Assembly: GCA_944390885.1 (NCBI GenBank)
Contig: CALXRP010000018.1
Location: 1 to 45,830, forward strand
Direction: 5' to 3'
Source of the DNA: an uncultured Alphaproteobacteria bacterium
GTDB taxonomy: Bacteria; Pseudomonadota; Alphaproteobacteria; RF32; CAG-239
DNA length: 45,830 bases
Shown piece after piece: positions 33,450 through 41,761 of this stretch. Within the stretch, counting starts at the first letter, position 1. Every line of letters starts with the position of its first letter. Position numbers and translations under genes: made by a program. Under the pieces are notes generated by a model that did no database searches, was not told the DNA's origin, and saw only the letters and a program-made list of their open reading frames with translations.

Positions 33450-33821
33450 ATGAAGAATATCGCCGTTATTTTTACCGCCATCCTGCTCTGCAGCTGTTCT
33501 CCAGATAAAGAAATCTGCGGAACCTATCAGGGGACACTTCCGGCAGCCAGCGGCCCCGGAATAAAAACCACTGTCACCTTTGACAAAGGGGGATTTTATA
33601 CTGAAGAAATGATTTATATTGACGAAGACGACGGAACATTTTTAGAAACCGGAAACTACAAAATAAACCGGGACATTGTCGAGCTTACCCCTGCCAACGG
33701 AGAAAAATCGTTCTACAAAATAGAAACCGGGCAAATTCGCCGACTTGATGCCGAACAAAAAGAAATCACCGGCACCATAGCCGACTTATACATTCTCAAA
33801 CAAAGCCAATCCTGCAATTAG
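33450..33821 (+). CDS. NlpE-like lipoprotein without the CxxC motif
   Basis: A 123-aa lipoprotein: the signal MKNIAVIFTAILLCSC ends in a lipobox with Cys 16 as the lipidated residue. The body matches the NlpE N-terminal barrel domain (GTYQGTLP, GIKTTVTFDKGGFYTE, DGTFLETGNYKI). In NlpE the domain has a CxxC copper/redox motif right after GxLP (CADC); here that spot reads AASG, so the usual metal or disulfide function is gone. GGAG lies 7 nt before ATG 33450. It may act in envelope stress or copper response, but this is inferred from the family. Confidence 0.7.
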   Translation: MKNIAVIFTAILLCSCSPDKEICGTYQGTLPAASGPGIKTTVTFDKGGFYTEEMIYIDEDDGTFLETGNYKINRDIVELTPANGEKSFYKIETGQIRRLDAEQKEITGTIADLYILKQSQSCN

Positions 33822-34705
33822 GCCTGATAATCGTCCAGCTTAAAGTTTTTCAGCTTAACTAAGTAGCGATATGCATTATAATCAACCTGCCCGCACTTTT
33901 GCTCATTCTTATAAAAATGTTCCAAAGTATAGCTGTTCTGGGCACTATAAACATCGCCACCCGGAATTTTTTTGCTGACATAATAGTCAAAGCTCTTGCT
34001 GTGATAATGGTTAAACTGAAAACTTATCTTCTTCGGCTGCTTATGCCACCGACAGAAAAAGCCGGCATTCTCCGGACAAACTTTATTAAAGAATTTAAAA
34101 CGGCAAAAATGCGAAATTCTGTATTCCTTAATACAATCTGCCCAGGAAGTATTTAAAAACATTGACGGAGAAGTAAAATCAGAACATACAACAAACTGCT
34201 CAATCACCGGCTTATGTTCATCATCGTTCAAACGCCCTGATGATGAAAAATCTCTGTAAAATCCAAGAACACAAGGAAATTTTTCATAATTTTTCAACCA
34301 ATCGCGCACATTGCTATATTTCACGGGAACGGCAAACTCGTCTAAATCCATAAAAGCAATCCAATTGCTTTCTTCTTGAAACCGTTTGATACAATCATTA
34401 TATGCTGCCATCTGTCCGTGTTGATAAGGCCAGTCAATCAGAGTAACAATCCCTTTTTCAATATACGGCTTCAAAACCTTCTGATAATTATCGGAAGAAA
34501 AATTATTATAAAGATAAAAATGCTCAAACCCGACAATCAAATGAAAGTCAAGCCATTCTTTCATATATTTTCCTTCATTTTTAAAAATAGAGCACAAAGA
34601 AAGATAATATTTTTTCTTTTCCATTTTTCGGATAGGCAACAGCCGAATAATACAATTATTAGCCAACAAACGAAAATATTTACAAAATGTCAAAAAATTT
34701 TTCAT
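33818..34705 (-). CDS. Glycosyltransferase, GT92/DUF23 type
   Basis: A 295-aa cytosolic glycosyltransferase. Visible signatures are LSLCSIFKNEGKYMKEWLDF, HFYLYNNFSSDN, and the metal-binding DLDEF (about residue 120) following WIAFM. The second half, with SWADCIKEYRISHF and FNHYHSKSFDYY, fits GT92-like enzymes that act on surface polysaccharide or glycoprotein. The start is ATG 34705, with AGGAT 7 nt upstream. The stop overlaps the convergent NlpE-like gene stop by 4 bp. It is transcribed in the same direction as the GT2 gene, 144 bp downstream of that gene's stop. Confidence 0.8.
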   Translation of the reverse strand: MKNFLTFCKYFRLLANNCIIRLLPIRKMEKKKYYLSLCSIFKNEGKYMKEWLDFHLIVGFEHFYLYNNFSSDNYQKVLKPYIEKGIVTLIDWPYQHGQMAAYNDCIKRFQEESNWIAFMDLDEFAVPVKYSNVRDWLKNYEKFPCVLGFYRDFSSSGRLNDDEHKPVIEQFVVCSDFTSPSMFLNTSWADCIKEYRISHFCRFKFFNKVCPENAGFFCRWHKQPKKISFQFNHYHSKSFDYYVSKKIPGGDVYSAQNSYTLEHFYKNEQKCGQVDYNAYRYLVKLKNFKLDDYQA

Positions 34706-34849
34706 CAGATATATCCTATCCGCCATTATCAAAAGATAGAAAAAAAATACAAGACTCTTAAGAGATAGTCAAACACTTCTTAAATTTTCAACACCTTGGC
34801 AACGAAACATTCACAACAAGGCAATTACAAAAATCTATATTGTTAATTG

Positions 34850-35785
34850 TTAGAAATGAAGAAAGAAAAATAATTTTAAACGCTTATGAAAAGAAAAACC
34901 TTCCGTCCCGATAATCCCGTCTTTTATAAAACGATTAACCAATGGCACCCATCGACTTTTCAATTCGTTCCTTTTCTTCGAATCTTTTATTTTAGAAACT
35001 TCCTTTACAAAATCATAAAAACTGCGATTAATAATACTTTGTTTTACCTTTTTCCACAGCCGGACATCATCACTCAATTTTTTCTTTATCTCCAAATAAA
35101 AATCCATATGAGTTTGAAGCCGTTCATATTTAAAATCACTTCTGGTAATTGACACCGACGATAAAACATAATAATACAACGGCAAAGGAACAAAAACCCC
35201 TTTTGAAAAATTTTTCAACGCCAAAATATTAAAATACAAATCCTCAACCCCCTGATTATCAAAAAAAAGCAACTCTCCCAAAGCATTTCTGTTATACAAT
35301 TTGGTCCAGACATTATTGCTGACTTTTTTGCGGTTGGCACACATATACTCCAAAGGATTGTCAAAAGCAAAAAATTGCTCTGGTTCATCAAAATAAGAAA
35401 TTTCAGGAAGTTTTCCTTCTTTAACAGCCACAAAATTGCAACAAGCAAAATCGGCTTGTTCTTTCTCACAGGCCTGATATAAAAACGCTAAAAGCTGCGG
35501 ATGAAGAATATCATCGGCATCGGCAAAATAAAGATATTTCCCTTTGGCAACTTTCATCCCTGAATTTCTTGCTCCCGGGAGCTTTTTGTTCTCCTGATTA
35601 ATAACCGTTATCCGTTTATCTTCCTGAGCCAAGGCGTTCATTATATCTGGAGTTTTGTCCAAGCTACCGTCATTGACTAAAATAAGCTCAAAATCGCTAA
35701 AAGTCTGTTTTAAGATACTTTTTACAGTATTTTCCAAATATTTTTCAGCATTATATGCCGGGACGATAACCGAAATTTCCACCAT
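34850..35785 (-). CDS. Glycosyltransferase family 2
   Basis: A 311-aa GT-A fold glycosyltransferase. The nucleotide-sugar site is VIVPAYNAEKYLE (about 5-17), ILVNDGSLDKTPDI, and the DxD-like ADADD after KGKYLYF (about residue 85-95). The C-terminal half is Lys/Phe-rich and may touch the membrane. This is the EpsJ/WcaA-type family that builds exopolysaccharide, capsule or LPS. The start is ATG 35785 with GGAG 6 nt upstream. Gene composition is AT-rich compared with hisS next to it, as is the neighbouring GT92 gene. Confidence 0.88.
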   Translation of the reverse strand: MVEISVIVPAYNAEKYLENTVKSILKQTFSDFELILVNDGSLDKTPDIMNALAQEDKRITVINQENKKLPGARNSGMKVAKGKYLYFADADDILHPQLLAFLYQACEKEQADFACCNFVAVKEGKLPEISYFDEPEQFFAFDNPLEYMCANRKKVSNNVWTKLYNRNALGELLFFDNQGVEDLYFNILALKNFSKGVFVPLPLYYYVLSSVSITRSDFKYERLQTHMDFYLEIKKKLSDDVRLWKKVKQSIINRSFYDFVKEVSKIKDSKKRNELKSRWVPLVNRFIKDGIIGTEGFSFHKRLKLFFFLHF

Positions 35786-35857
35786 GCTTGTCTCCATTAA
35801 TAATAATTAAGTCTAATAAAACACAAGCATCAAAGCAATACAATTATCGCTTTACGC

Positions 35858-35882
35858 ACAAAAAAGCCCGCTTTCTGCGGGC
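35858..35882 (-). terminator. Intrinsic terminator after hisS
   Basis: GCCCGC (35866-35871) pairs with GCGGGC (35877-35882) around a 5-nt loop; on the minus strand six T follow. It lies 19-43 bp after the hisS stop. Confidence 0.9.
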
Positions 35883-35900
35883 GTAAAAAAATATAAAACA

Positions 35901-37157
35901 TTATTTTTTCTGAAGCTCTTTCAATTCGGCAGCCTCGCCAAAAACAAAAGAGTGGCTGTACCCGTTATCTACCATGGCATCAAGCTGTTTGCCGAGTTTC
36001 TTGGAGCGTTTCAGCATATTCACAGTCCAACCGTCTGCCCGAAATTCCGCTGTTTTTTTCAAAACTTCAGAAAAATCATCCGTATCGGAATAAACCAAAA
36101 CCAGCTTTTTGCCTTCCGGTACCACAACCGATCCGCTTTCTTTCAAAATCTCGCAAATACGCTCAAACCCGATAGAAAAACCAACGGCAGGAACGGTTTC
36201 GCCCAAAAACTTTCCGATCATCTTATCATATCTTCCGCCGCCGGCAACCGAAGAACCAAACTTGGCGCTGACAATCTCAAATACCATCCCGGTATAATAT
36301 CCCATACCGCGCACCAGAGATTTGTCATAAACAATATCAAATTTTCCGCCCGACAAGGCTTTGATTGTTTCAGTTACTTTTTTCAAATTTGCCGGTACCG
36401 ACGCATCCGAGCAGAATTTTTCAAGAGCAGAAAGGTCAGACAAATCATTGCCGCCAATAATCTCCATAAACTTTTCAACCACAGCCGGAGCATATTCTTT
36501 TTCCAACAGCTCGGCTTTCACACCGTCCGGCCCAATCTTATCAAGCTTGTCAAAACTAATACAGACAGACGGAACATCTTCGTCGGCAAAACCGGCCGCT
36601 TTGATTAAATCCGTCAAAATCCGACGATCGTTCACCCGAACGGTAAAATCATCAAATCCGATATTCAGCAAAGCCTGCGTCGTAACATAAATCAACTCGG
36701 CTTCCGCATTACAGGAGGCATCTCCGATAATATCAATATCACATTGAAAAAACTCGCGCAGCCGCCCCTTTTGCGGACGTTCGGCTCTAAACACCTTGTC
36801 AACCTGAATACATTTGAAAGGCAGTGTCAAATTCTGCCGATTATTGGCAAAATAGCGCGACAACGGCATGGTCAGATCATAACGCAGCCCGCTGTCAACC
36901 AAATCATCTTCCGTCAGATTTTCTTTTGTCAAATCAAGTTTCTGACCGCGTTTAAGGATTTTAAAAATCATGCTGAGGTTTTCACCGCCGTCACTCTTGT
37001 TCAAACGTTCAATATCTTCCATTATCGGCGTATTAATCCGCTGAAAACCAAACTTTCTGTATGTATCAAGAATAATCCCCTGAATATAATCCCGCAGCAA
37101 AACTTCTTTCGGCAGATAATCCCTGGTGCCTCTGACCGGCAATGCACTAATTCCCAT
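35901..37157 (-). CDS. hisS: Histidyl-tRNA synthetase
   Basis: A 418-aa class II aminoacyl-tRNA synthetase. Motif 1 region: PVRGTRDYLPKE. Motif 2: FRAERPQKGRLREFFQCD (about 113-130). The histidine-binding signature LVRGMGYYTGMVFE and motif 3 (GGGRYDKMIG and VGFSIGFER) are present, followed by the C-terminal anticodon-binding domain (about 330-418). A GAGGA lies 5 nt before ATG 37157. Single-gene unit ended by a strong terminator. Confidence 0.97.
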   Translation of the reverse strand: MGISALPVRGTRDYLPKEVLLRDYIQGIILDTYRKFGFQRINTPIMEDIERLNKSDGGENLSMIFKILKRGQKLDLTKENLTEDDLVDSGLRYDLTMPLSRYFANNRQNLTLPFKCIQVDKVFRAERPQKGRLREFFQCDIDIIGDASCNAEAELIYVTTQALLNIGFDDFTVRVNDRRILTDLIKAAGFADEDVPSVCISFDKLDKIGPDGVKAELLEKEYAPAVVEKFMEIIGGNDLSDLSALEKFCSDASVPANLKKVTETIKALSGGKFDIVYDKSLVRGMGYYTGMVFEIVSAKFGSSVAGGGRYDKMIGKFLGETVPAVGFSIGFERICEILKESGSVVVPEGKKLVLVYSDTDDFSEVLKKTAEFRADGWTVNMLKRSKKLGKQLDAMVDNGYSHSFVFGEAAELKELQKK

Positions 37158-37242
37158 AATTTCCTCGCTGTTATAAATCTTTTCAATTTTCCCTAAAACT
37201 ATTACATTTTTTTCTAAAAATCAAATTAAAATTCTTACCCTC

Positions 37243-37276
37243 AAAAATAAAGCGGAAACCTTTCAGTTCCCGCTTT
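37243..37276 (-). terminator. Intrinsic terminator after the GT4 gene
   Basis: An 11-bp stem with one wobble pair (AAAGCGG-AAAC at 37249-37259 with GTTCCCGCTTT at 37266-37276), followed on the minus strand by ATTTTTG. Confidence 0.8.
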
Positions 37277-37303
37277 CGGACTCTTCTGCCGCCTGGTTAA
37301 ACA

Positions 37304-38851
37304 TTACAGGCTGTAACCGACGGCCCGTCTAAAAAAATTTCCGCCGGCTGCCATCCTCCTTGCTTTGTCTCTTTGTTGAATAACATCGCGGATAAGCATA
37401 TTTTTCTTATTAGCAATCTGTTGCCATGTCAGATTTTTGGAAACAAAATCATAACCGTTCTGGGCAACCTGCTCTCTGAGCTCATCATTGTTCAAAAGCA
37501 AAGAGATTGCTTTAACCTGGCGCTGGCGGTCAACTTCCTGTGACGGAGCATAAAAACCGATAGCCTTGCTAAAGTCTTCGTTATCATTTCTGATATCTGC
37601 ACAATGAGCATAATCATTAAAACCGCTGCGTCCGACAACAACCGCCGTCTTGCAGCCCATGGCCTCAATCGGCACCATACCAAAGGCTTCATTCAGGCTG
37701 GACATAACAAAAATCGATGATGCATTGTAAACCTGAGCCATTTGTCCTTGGTTCAAAGAAGGCAGGAACACAACATTATCCATTACGCCGACCAACTCTT
37801 TTTTACATTCTTCGGTAACCGGATTTCCTTTTTCGCCGCTGACCATATAAATCACGTTGCGATCTTTTGAAATAATCTCTTTCATTGTTCTGGAAAGTTC
37901 AACAAACCCCTTATCAGGAACAACACGCCCCAGAGAAGAAACAACTTTTCTGCCGCTCAGATTGATATGACGCTCATTACCGTCAAGGTCACGATACACA
38001 AAATCAGAAAGCAAAGCCTGTTTTGCCGCAACATCCATCGGCTTAAACAACATACTGTTGTAACCCGGCGGAATAACCGTTACTTTATTGGTATCAACCA
38101 AATAAGGAGCTGCTGCCAAACGGCGTTCCTCATCCGGAGAAGTGGCAATAATAATATCAGCCTGATCAAAACCATATTTCTCATGCTTAATACGATCTTC
38201 AAAATTATGCCAATTCCAAACATCTTCCGAAATCTCACCGTTTTCATACTTCGGCAGATTGCGTTCATATTTCTTATGCCCGAGCGAATGACTTGTAACC
38301 AACATAACCGGACGTTTTCCGGTATCATGCTCAACCCGGTCGCACAACATGGCCGCGGCCAGCATTCCGTCGCGATAATGTCCTTCGACAACGGTAATAT
38401 CTTCATAAGTTCCTTCTTTTTTATAATAATCAACCAGATTATCCATCAGCTCACCGAGCAAAGGAACAATCTCCTCTTTCGGAACAAAAGCAAAGTTTCC
38501 GCCGGCAGGAACACGCAAAACATTGCTCTTAATCCGCCCGCGCAGTCCGGCATCAACTTCATGCCATTGTTTTTCAACGGTATAATTAATATCCGACCCT
38601 AAATCTTTGAACGTACCGCCGAACTGAGGGCAAATTCTCGGATCAACTCTTCTGGTCACCAAATCAACATCATAATCTTTGTCATAAATGGAAGCCAGCG
38701 CCTTCACATAATAAACCTGCCCGCCGGTATCTTGTCCGGTAATAACTTTTTTAGAAACGACCTCATCTGTCGGAAAACCTAATTCATCAAGTTTATAGGC
38801 AAAATCACCTTCAACCAGGCCGTGGGTTGAAAACATAACTTTTTTACTCAT
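37304..38851 (-). CDS. GT4 glycosyltransferase, sucrose-phosphate-synthase-like
   Basis: A 515-aa two-lobed GT-B glycosyltransferase. The donor/acceptor signature GQDTGGQVYYVKALA (about 39-53), DLVTRRVDPRI and TSHSLGHKKYERN are typical of sucrose synthase/sucrose-phosphate synthase and related GT4 enzymes. The C-terminal lobe has SLGRVVPDKGF and the UDP-sugar motif SLNEAFGMVPIEAMGCKTAVV (the E-x7-E type, about 387-407). The exact product (sucrose phosphate, mannosyl compound, glycan) cannot be told. AGGA lies 11 nt before ATG 38851 and a promoter is visible upstream. Single-gene unit. Confidence 0.8.
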   Translation of the reverse strand: MSKKVMFSTHGLVEGDFAYKLDELGFPTDEVVSKKVITGQDTGGQVYYVKALASIYDKDYDVDLVTRRVDPRICPQFGGTFKDLGSDINYTVEKQWHEVDAGLRGRIKSNVLRVPAGGNFAFVPKEEIVPLLGELMDNLVDYYKKEGTYEDITVVEGHYRDGMLAAAMLCDRVEHDTGKRPVMLVTSHSLGHKKYERNLPKYENGEISEDVWNWHNFEDRIKHEKYGFDQADIIIATSPDEERRLAAAPYLVDTNKVTVIPPGYNSMLFKPMDVAAKQALLSDFVYRDLDGNERHINLSGRKVVSSLGRVVPDKGFVELSRTMKEIISKDRNVIYMVSGEKGNPVTEECKKELVGVMDNVVFLPSLNQGQMAQVYNASSIFVMSSLNEAFGMVPIEAMGCKTAVVVGRSGFNDYAHCADIRNDNEDFSKAIGFYAPSQEVDRQRQVKAISLLLNNDELREQVAQNGYDFVSKNLTWQQIANKKNMLIRDVIQQRDKARRMAAGGNFFRRAVGYSL

Positions 38852-38892
38852 TTCTTCAATATCCTAATAATGAAAATTTTATTATGCCGTAC

Positions 38893-38921
38893 AAAATAAT
38901 ACGCCTTTTATTCCGAGTCAA
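38893..38921 (-). promoter_or_regulatory. Sigma70-type promoter of the GT4 gene
   Basis: On the minus strand TTGACT (38921-38916), a 17-bp spacer and TATTTT (38898-38893), about 40 bp before the GT4 start. Confidence 0.45.
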
Positions 38922-39002
38922 GGCTAATAAAAAACTAAAAAGACATTTGTAGATAATTCTTTGAAAAGCGCGGTTTATATGGGCTTATGCTAAAAATGCG
39001 AC

Positions 39003-39038
39003 AAAAAAAGAATCTCCCGGAAACAGCTTGGGAGATTC
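39003..39038 (-). terminator. Intrinsic terminator after hydG
   Basis: GAATCTCCC (39010-39018) pairs with GGGAGATTC (39030-39038) around an 11-nt loop; seven T follow on the minus strand. Confidence 0.88.
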
Positions 39039-39066
39039 AATATGTTAATCAAAAAGAAACGGCTTT

Positions 39067-40485
39067 TTACAACCGAAAATCACGTTGCCCGTTGACGATA
39101 TTTCCCAAATTTGACTTAACCAGATTTCTGACTTTCTCATTCGGAATATTATTCATTTCAGTTGCAATCAAAGCCTCACCGATACGTTTGGTTTCAGGCG
39201 ACGCATAGTCTTCCAGATACTCTTTCAGTGTCATTAATGCATTCGGCAGACAACAGTTATGAATCTGCATATTCTTGCATAAAGCCATAAAACGGTCGCC
39301 GGTCCGCCCTTCGCGATAACAAGCCGTGCAAAAACTCGGCACATAGCCAATCTCCATCAACCAGCGGACAACCTCATCCAGCGTTCTTTTATCACTGACG
39401 TCAAATTGTTCCGACTTATTATCATCAGGTTCTTCTTCGGCATATCCGCCGACACTGGTTTTGGAACCGCCGCTAATCTGAGAAATGCCGTAATGCAGAA
39501 CTCTCTCTCGACAAGCTTTGCTCTCACGGGTAGAAATAATCATTCCGGTATACGGCACGGAAATCCTGATACAAGCAACGATTTTGGCAAAAATATCATC
39601 ATTAATGCCGTTGTCAAAAACGTTCGGATCAATATCATCGGCATGTTTAATCCGCGGCACACTGATTGTATGCGGCCCCACACCGTGAACGGCTTCCAGA
39701 TGCTCGGCGTGCATCAAAAGAGCGGCAAACTCATAACGATACAATTCCAGCCCGAACAAAACCCCGAGCCCGACATCATCAATACCGCCTTCCATTGCCC
39801 GATCCATCGCTTCGGTATGATAGGCATAATTATGTTTCGGCCCTTTCGGATGAAGCTTTTCATAGCTTTCTTTATGATAAGTTTCCTGAAAAAGGATATA
39901 AGTTCCGATGCCGGCTTCTTTCAACTTGCGGTAATTCTCGACTGTTGTCGCGGCAATATTAACATTCACCCGGCGGATTGCCCCGTTTTTATGCTTAATC
40001 GAATAAATCGTTTTGATACTTTCCAAAATATACTCAATCGGGTTATTGACCGGATCTTCGCCGGCTTCCAGGGCCAGACGCTTATGCCCCATATCCTGCA
40101 GAGCAATCACTTCACGGGCAATTTCTTCCTGCGTCAGCTTTTTGCGGGCAATATGCTTGTTTTTGGCATGATAAGGACAATAGACACAGCCGTTAACACA
40201 ATAGTTGGACAGATACAACGGTGCAAACATTACAATACGGTTGCCGTAATAATCCTTTTTAATCTGTTCGGCCAACGCAAAAATCTCCTGATTTTTATCC
40301 TCCAGCTCACAGTCCAGCAGCAAAATGGCTTCCCTGTGGCTCAAGCCCTTGCGTTGACGGGCTTTTTCCAGAACCTGGTCAATCAACTCGCGATTATTCT
40401 TGTTTTTGTCGGCAAACGCCAGTGTATCCAAGACTTCCTGATGGCAGATAAACTCTTCTGCTTTTAACGATTTCGGATCATACAT
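39067..40485 (-). CDS. hydG: [FeFe]-hydrogenase maturase HydG
   Basis: A 472-aa radical SAM enzyme that cleaves tyrosine to give the CO and cyanide ligands of the hydrogenase H-cluster. The radical SAM motif CVNGCVYC is at about residue 94. The C-terminal cysteines CTAC and NCC (about 394-421) have the CX2CX22C spacing that binds the second, iron-loaded cluster of HydG and is absent from the related thiamine enzyme ThiH. The length matches HydG (about 470). It follows the TM1266-type regulator gene by 99 bp on the same strand and is closed by a terminator. HydE, HydF and the hydrogenase are not in the window. Confidence 0.93.
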   Translation of the reverse strand: MYDPKSLKAEEFICHQEVLDTLAFADKNKNNRELIDQVLEKARQRKGLSHREAILLLDCELEDKNQEIFALAEQIKKDYYGNRIVMFAPLYLSNYCVNGCVYCPYHAKNKHIARKKLTQEEIAREVIALQDMGHKRLALEAGEDPVNNPIEYILESIKTIYSIKHKNGAIRRVNVNIAATTVENYRKLKEAGIGTYILFQETYHKESYEKLHPKGPKHNYAYHTEAMDRAMEGGIDDVGLGVLFGLELYRYEFAALLMHAEHLEAVHGVGPHTISVPRIKHADDIDPNVFDNGINDDIFAKIVACIRISVPYTGMIISTRESKACRERVLHYGISQISGGSKTSVGGYAEEEPDDNKSEQFDVSDKRTLDEVVRWLMEIGYVPSFCTACYREGRTGDRFMALCKNMQIHNCCLPNALMTLKEYLEDYASPETKRIGEALIATEMNNIPNEKVRNLVKSNLGNIVNGQRDFRL

Positions 40486-40584
40486 ATATAAGGCCTTTCT
40501 CTTTCGGGGCAGAATATTCTTTCCCGTTAGTTAAAATTCACAGCCGGACTATACAGATTAAAATATAAAGTTGCAAGGAAGAAT

Positions 40585-40842
40585 TCAGTTTTCCGCACCG
40601 ACAGCCGAATAAACCGTCTTGGCAGAAACACCGGACAACCGCCCTATTCTTCCGGCCATAGCGCTGATAATGTCTTGCGGAGCGTCAACGGCAATACTGA
40701 TAATGCTGAGCTTTCTTTCCCGATACGGAATACCCATTCTCCCGACAATATACCCGGCATATTCATGCAAAATCGCATTAAGTTTTTCTACGGCTTCCGG
40801 ATTTTCAACAATAATCCCGACAATTGCCACTCTTGACGCCAT
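40585..40842 (-). CDS. TM1266-type iron-only hydrogenase system regulator
   Basis: An 85-aa ACT/NikR-C-like ferredoxin-fold protein of the family found beside hyd maturation genes. Recognisable segments are VAIVGIIVENPEAVEKLNAI, GRMGIPYRERKLSIISIAVD and GRLSGVSAKTVYS. Its role is thought to be regulatory (ligand-sensing) in the hydrogenase system; evidence is mainly genomic association. The start is ATG 40842, with GGGAGG 4 nt upstream; in-frame ATGs at 40857 and 40854 lie before that site. It is probably the first gene of a two-gene operon with hydG. Confidence 0.88.
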   Translation of the reverse strand: MASRVAIVGIIVENPEAVEKLNAILHEYAGYIVGRMGIPYRERKLSIISIAVDAPQDIISAMAGRIGRLSGVSAKTVYSAVGAEN

Positions 40843-40868
40843 TTTTCCTCCCATCACACATTTTCTGT

Positions 40869-40897
40869 TATTATTGCGAAAAAAAACAAGATGTAAA
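40869..40897 (-). promoter_or_regulatory. Possible promoter of the TM1266-hydG operon
   Basis: On the minus strand TTTACA (40897-40892), a 17-bp spacer and ATAATA (40874-40869), 27 bp before the start codon. Confidence 0.35.
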
Positions 40898-41020
40898 GAC
40901 GATTTTATTTATGTTTCTAAAAAAGTTTCAAAATCAGAACTAAAAGCAACTAGATACACTGCTTTTCTGCAGCAGCTTTCTGATCTTCCTTATTTGTAAT
41001 ATTTTCCCGGAAAGATATAC

Positions 41021-41635
41021 TTATTTATTCTCGCTTACAGATTGATATTGATACTGCATAAAATTATAAAGCGTTCGCCGGCTCACACGAAAAGACTTGG
41101 CAATTTTTTCTTTTGCTACATTATCCTGAAGCATTTTTTCAATTTCTTTTTCTTTCCCTGTTAATTTATTAAACTTATTACGGCTGCCTTTCGGACGCCC
41201 GAGCTTTTTACCTTCTGCTTTCAAACGCGCCAAGGCCTCTCTGGTACGCTGGCTGATAAGGTTTCTTTCAATTTCCGCTGACAAACCGAAAGCAAAAGCC
41301 AAAACCTTCGACTGTATATCCGCCCCCAGACGATAGTTGTCTTTAATCGTCCAGACCTGAACGTCTTTTTTCATGCAATGGTGCAAAATACTCATCACTT
41401 GCAGCAGATTTCTTCCCAATCGAGACAATTCAGAAGCAATAACAATATCCCCTCTTTTCAAAATCTTAAGCAGTTGGCCTAATTTTCTTTCTTCCAAATC
41501 TTTCACAGCGCTGATCGTTTCGTTCATCCATTTTTCTACCACAATTCCGTTTTCTTTTGCAAAACGCTCAATCTCAAACCGCTGATTCTCTGTTGTCTGC
41601 TTATCGCTGCTCACTCGAATATATCCGTAAATCAA
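41021..41635 (-). CDS. Serine recombinase, Mpi-like DNA invertase
   Basis: A 204-aa small serine recombinase. The catalytic region is GYIRVSSDKQ (Ser 9), with SELSRLGRNLLQVMSIL and IKDNYRLGADIQSKVLAFAF, then the long helix LSAEIERNLISQRTREALARL and a C-terminal helix-turn-helix (about 170-195, KEKIAKSFRVSRRTLYNFM). It is closest to the master DNA invertase Mpi of Bacteroides, which flips many promoters at once. The start is TTG 41635, with AGGAG 6 nt upstream. A terminator-like hairpin lies in its leader. No inverted target repeats were found nearby by eye. Confidence 0.9.
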   Translation of the reverse strand: MIYGYIRVSSDKQTTENQRFEIERFAKENGIVVEKWMNETISAVKDLEERKLGQLLKILKRGDIVIASELSRLGRNLLQVMSILHHCMKKDVQVWTIKDNYRLGADIQSKVLAFAFGLSAEIERNLISQRTREALARLKAEGKKLGRPKGSRNKFNKLTGKEKEIEKMLQDNVAKEKIAKSFRVSRRTLYNFMQYQYQSVSENK

Positions 41636-41650
41636 TTTTTTCTCCTAAAA

Positions 41651-41679
41651 TAAAAAAATCCTGCTGATTCTGGCAGGAT
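41651..41679 (-). terminator. Terminator-like hairpin in the recombinase leader
   Basis: ATCCTGC (41658-41664) pairs with GCAGGAT (41673-41679), and on the minus strand seven T follow. It lies 23 bp upstream of the recombinase start codon, between the T run and the ribosome site. It could attenuate recombinase expression or stop antisense transcription coming from the GNAT/CAT genes. Confidence 0.7.
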
Positions 41680-41709
41680 GATATAATATATTATGCAACA
41701 ATTATATAT

Positions 41710-41738
41710 TTGCAGAAATAACAAGAAGATTATATAAT
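41710..41738 (+). promoter_or_regulatory. Sigma70-type promoter of the DksA-like gene
   Basis: TTGCAG (41710-41715), a 17-bp spacer and a perfect TATAAT (41733-41738), 24 bp upstream of the start codon. Confidence 0.65.
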
Positions 41739-41761
41739 AAATAAAAGCAAAGGAGGAAGAA

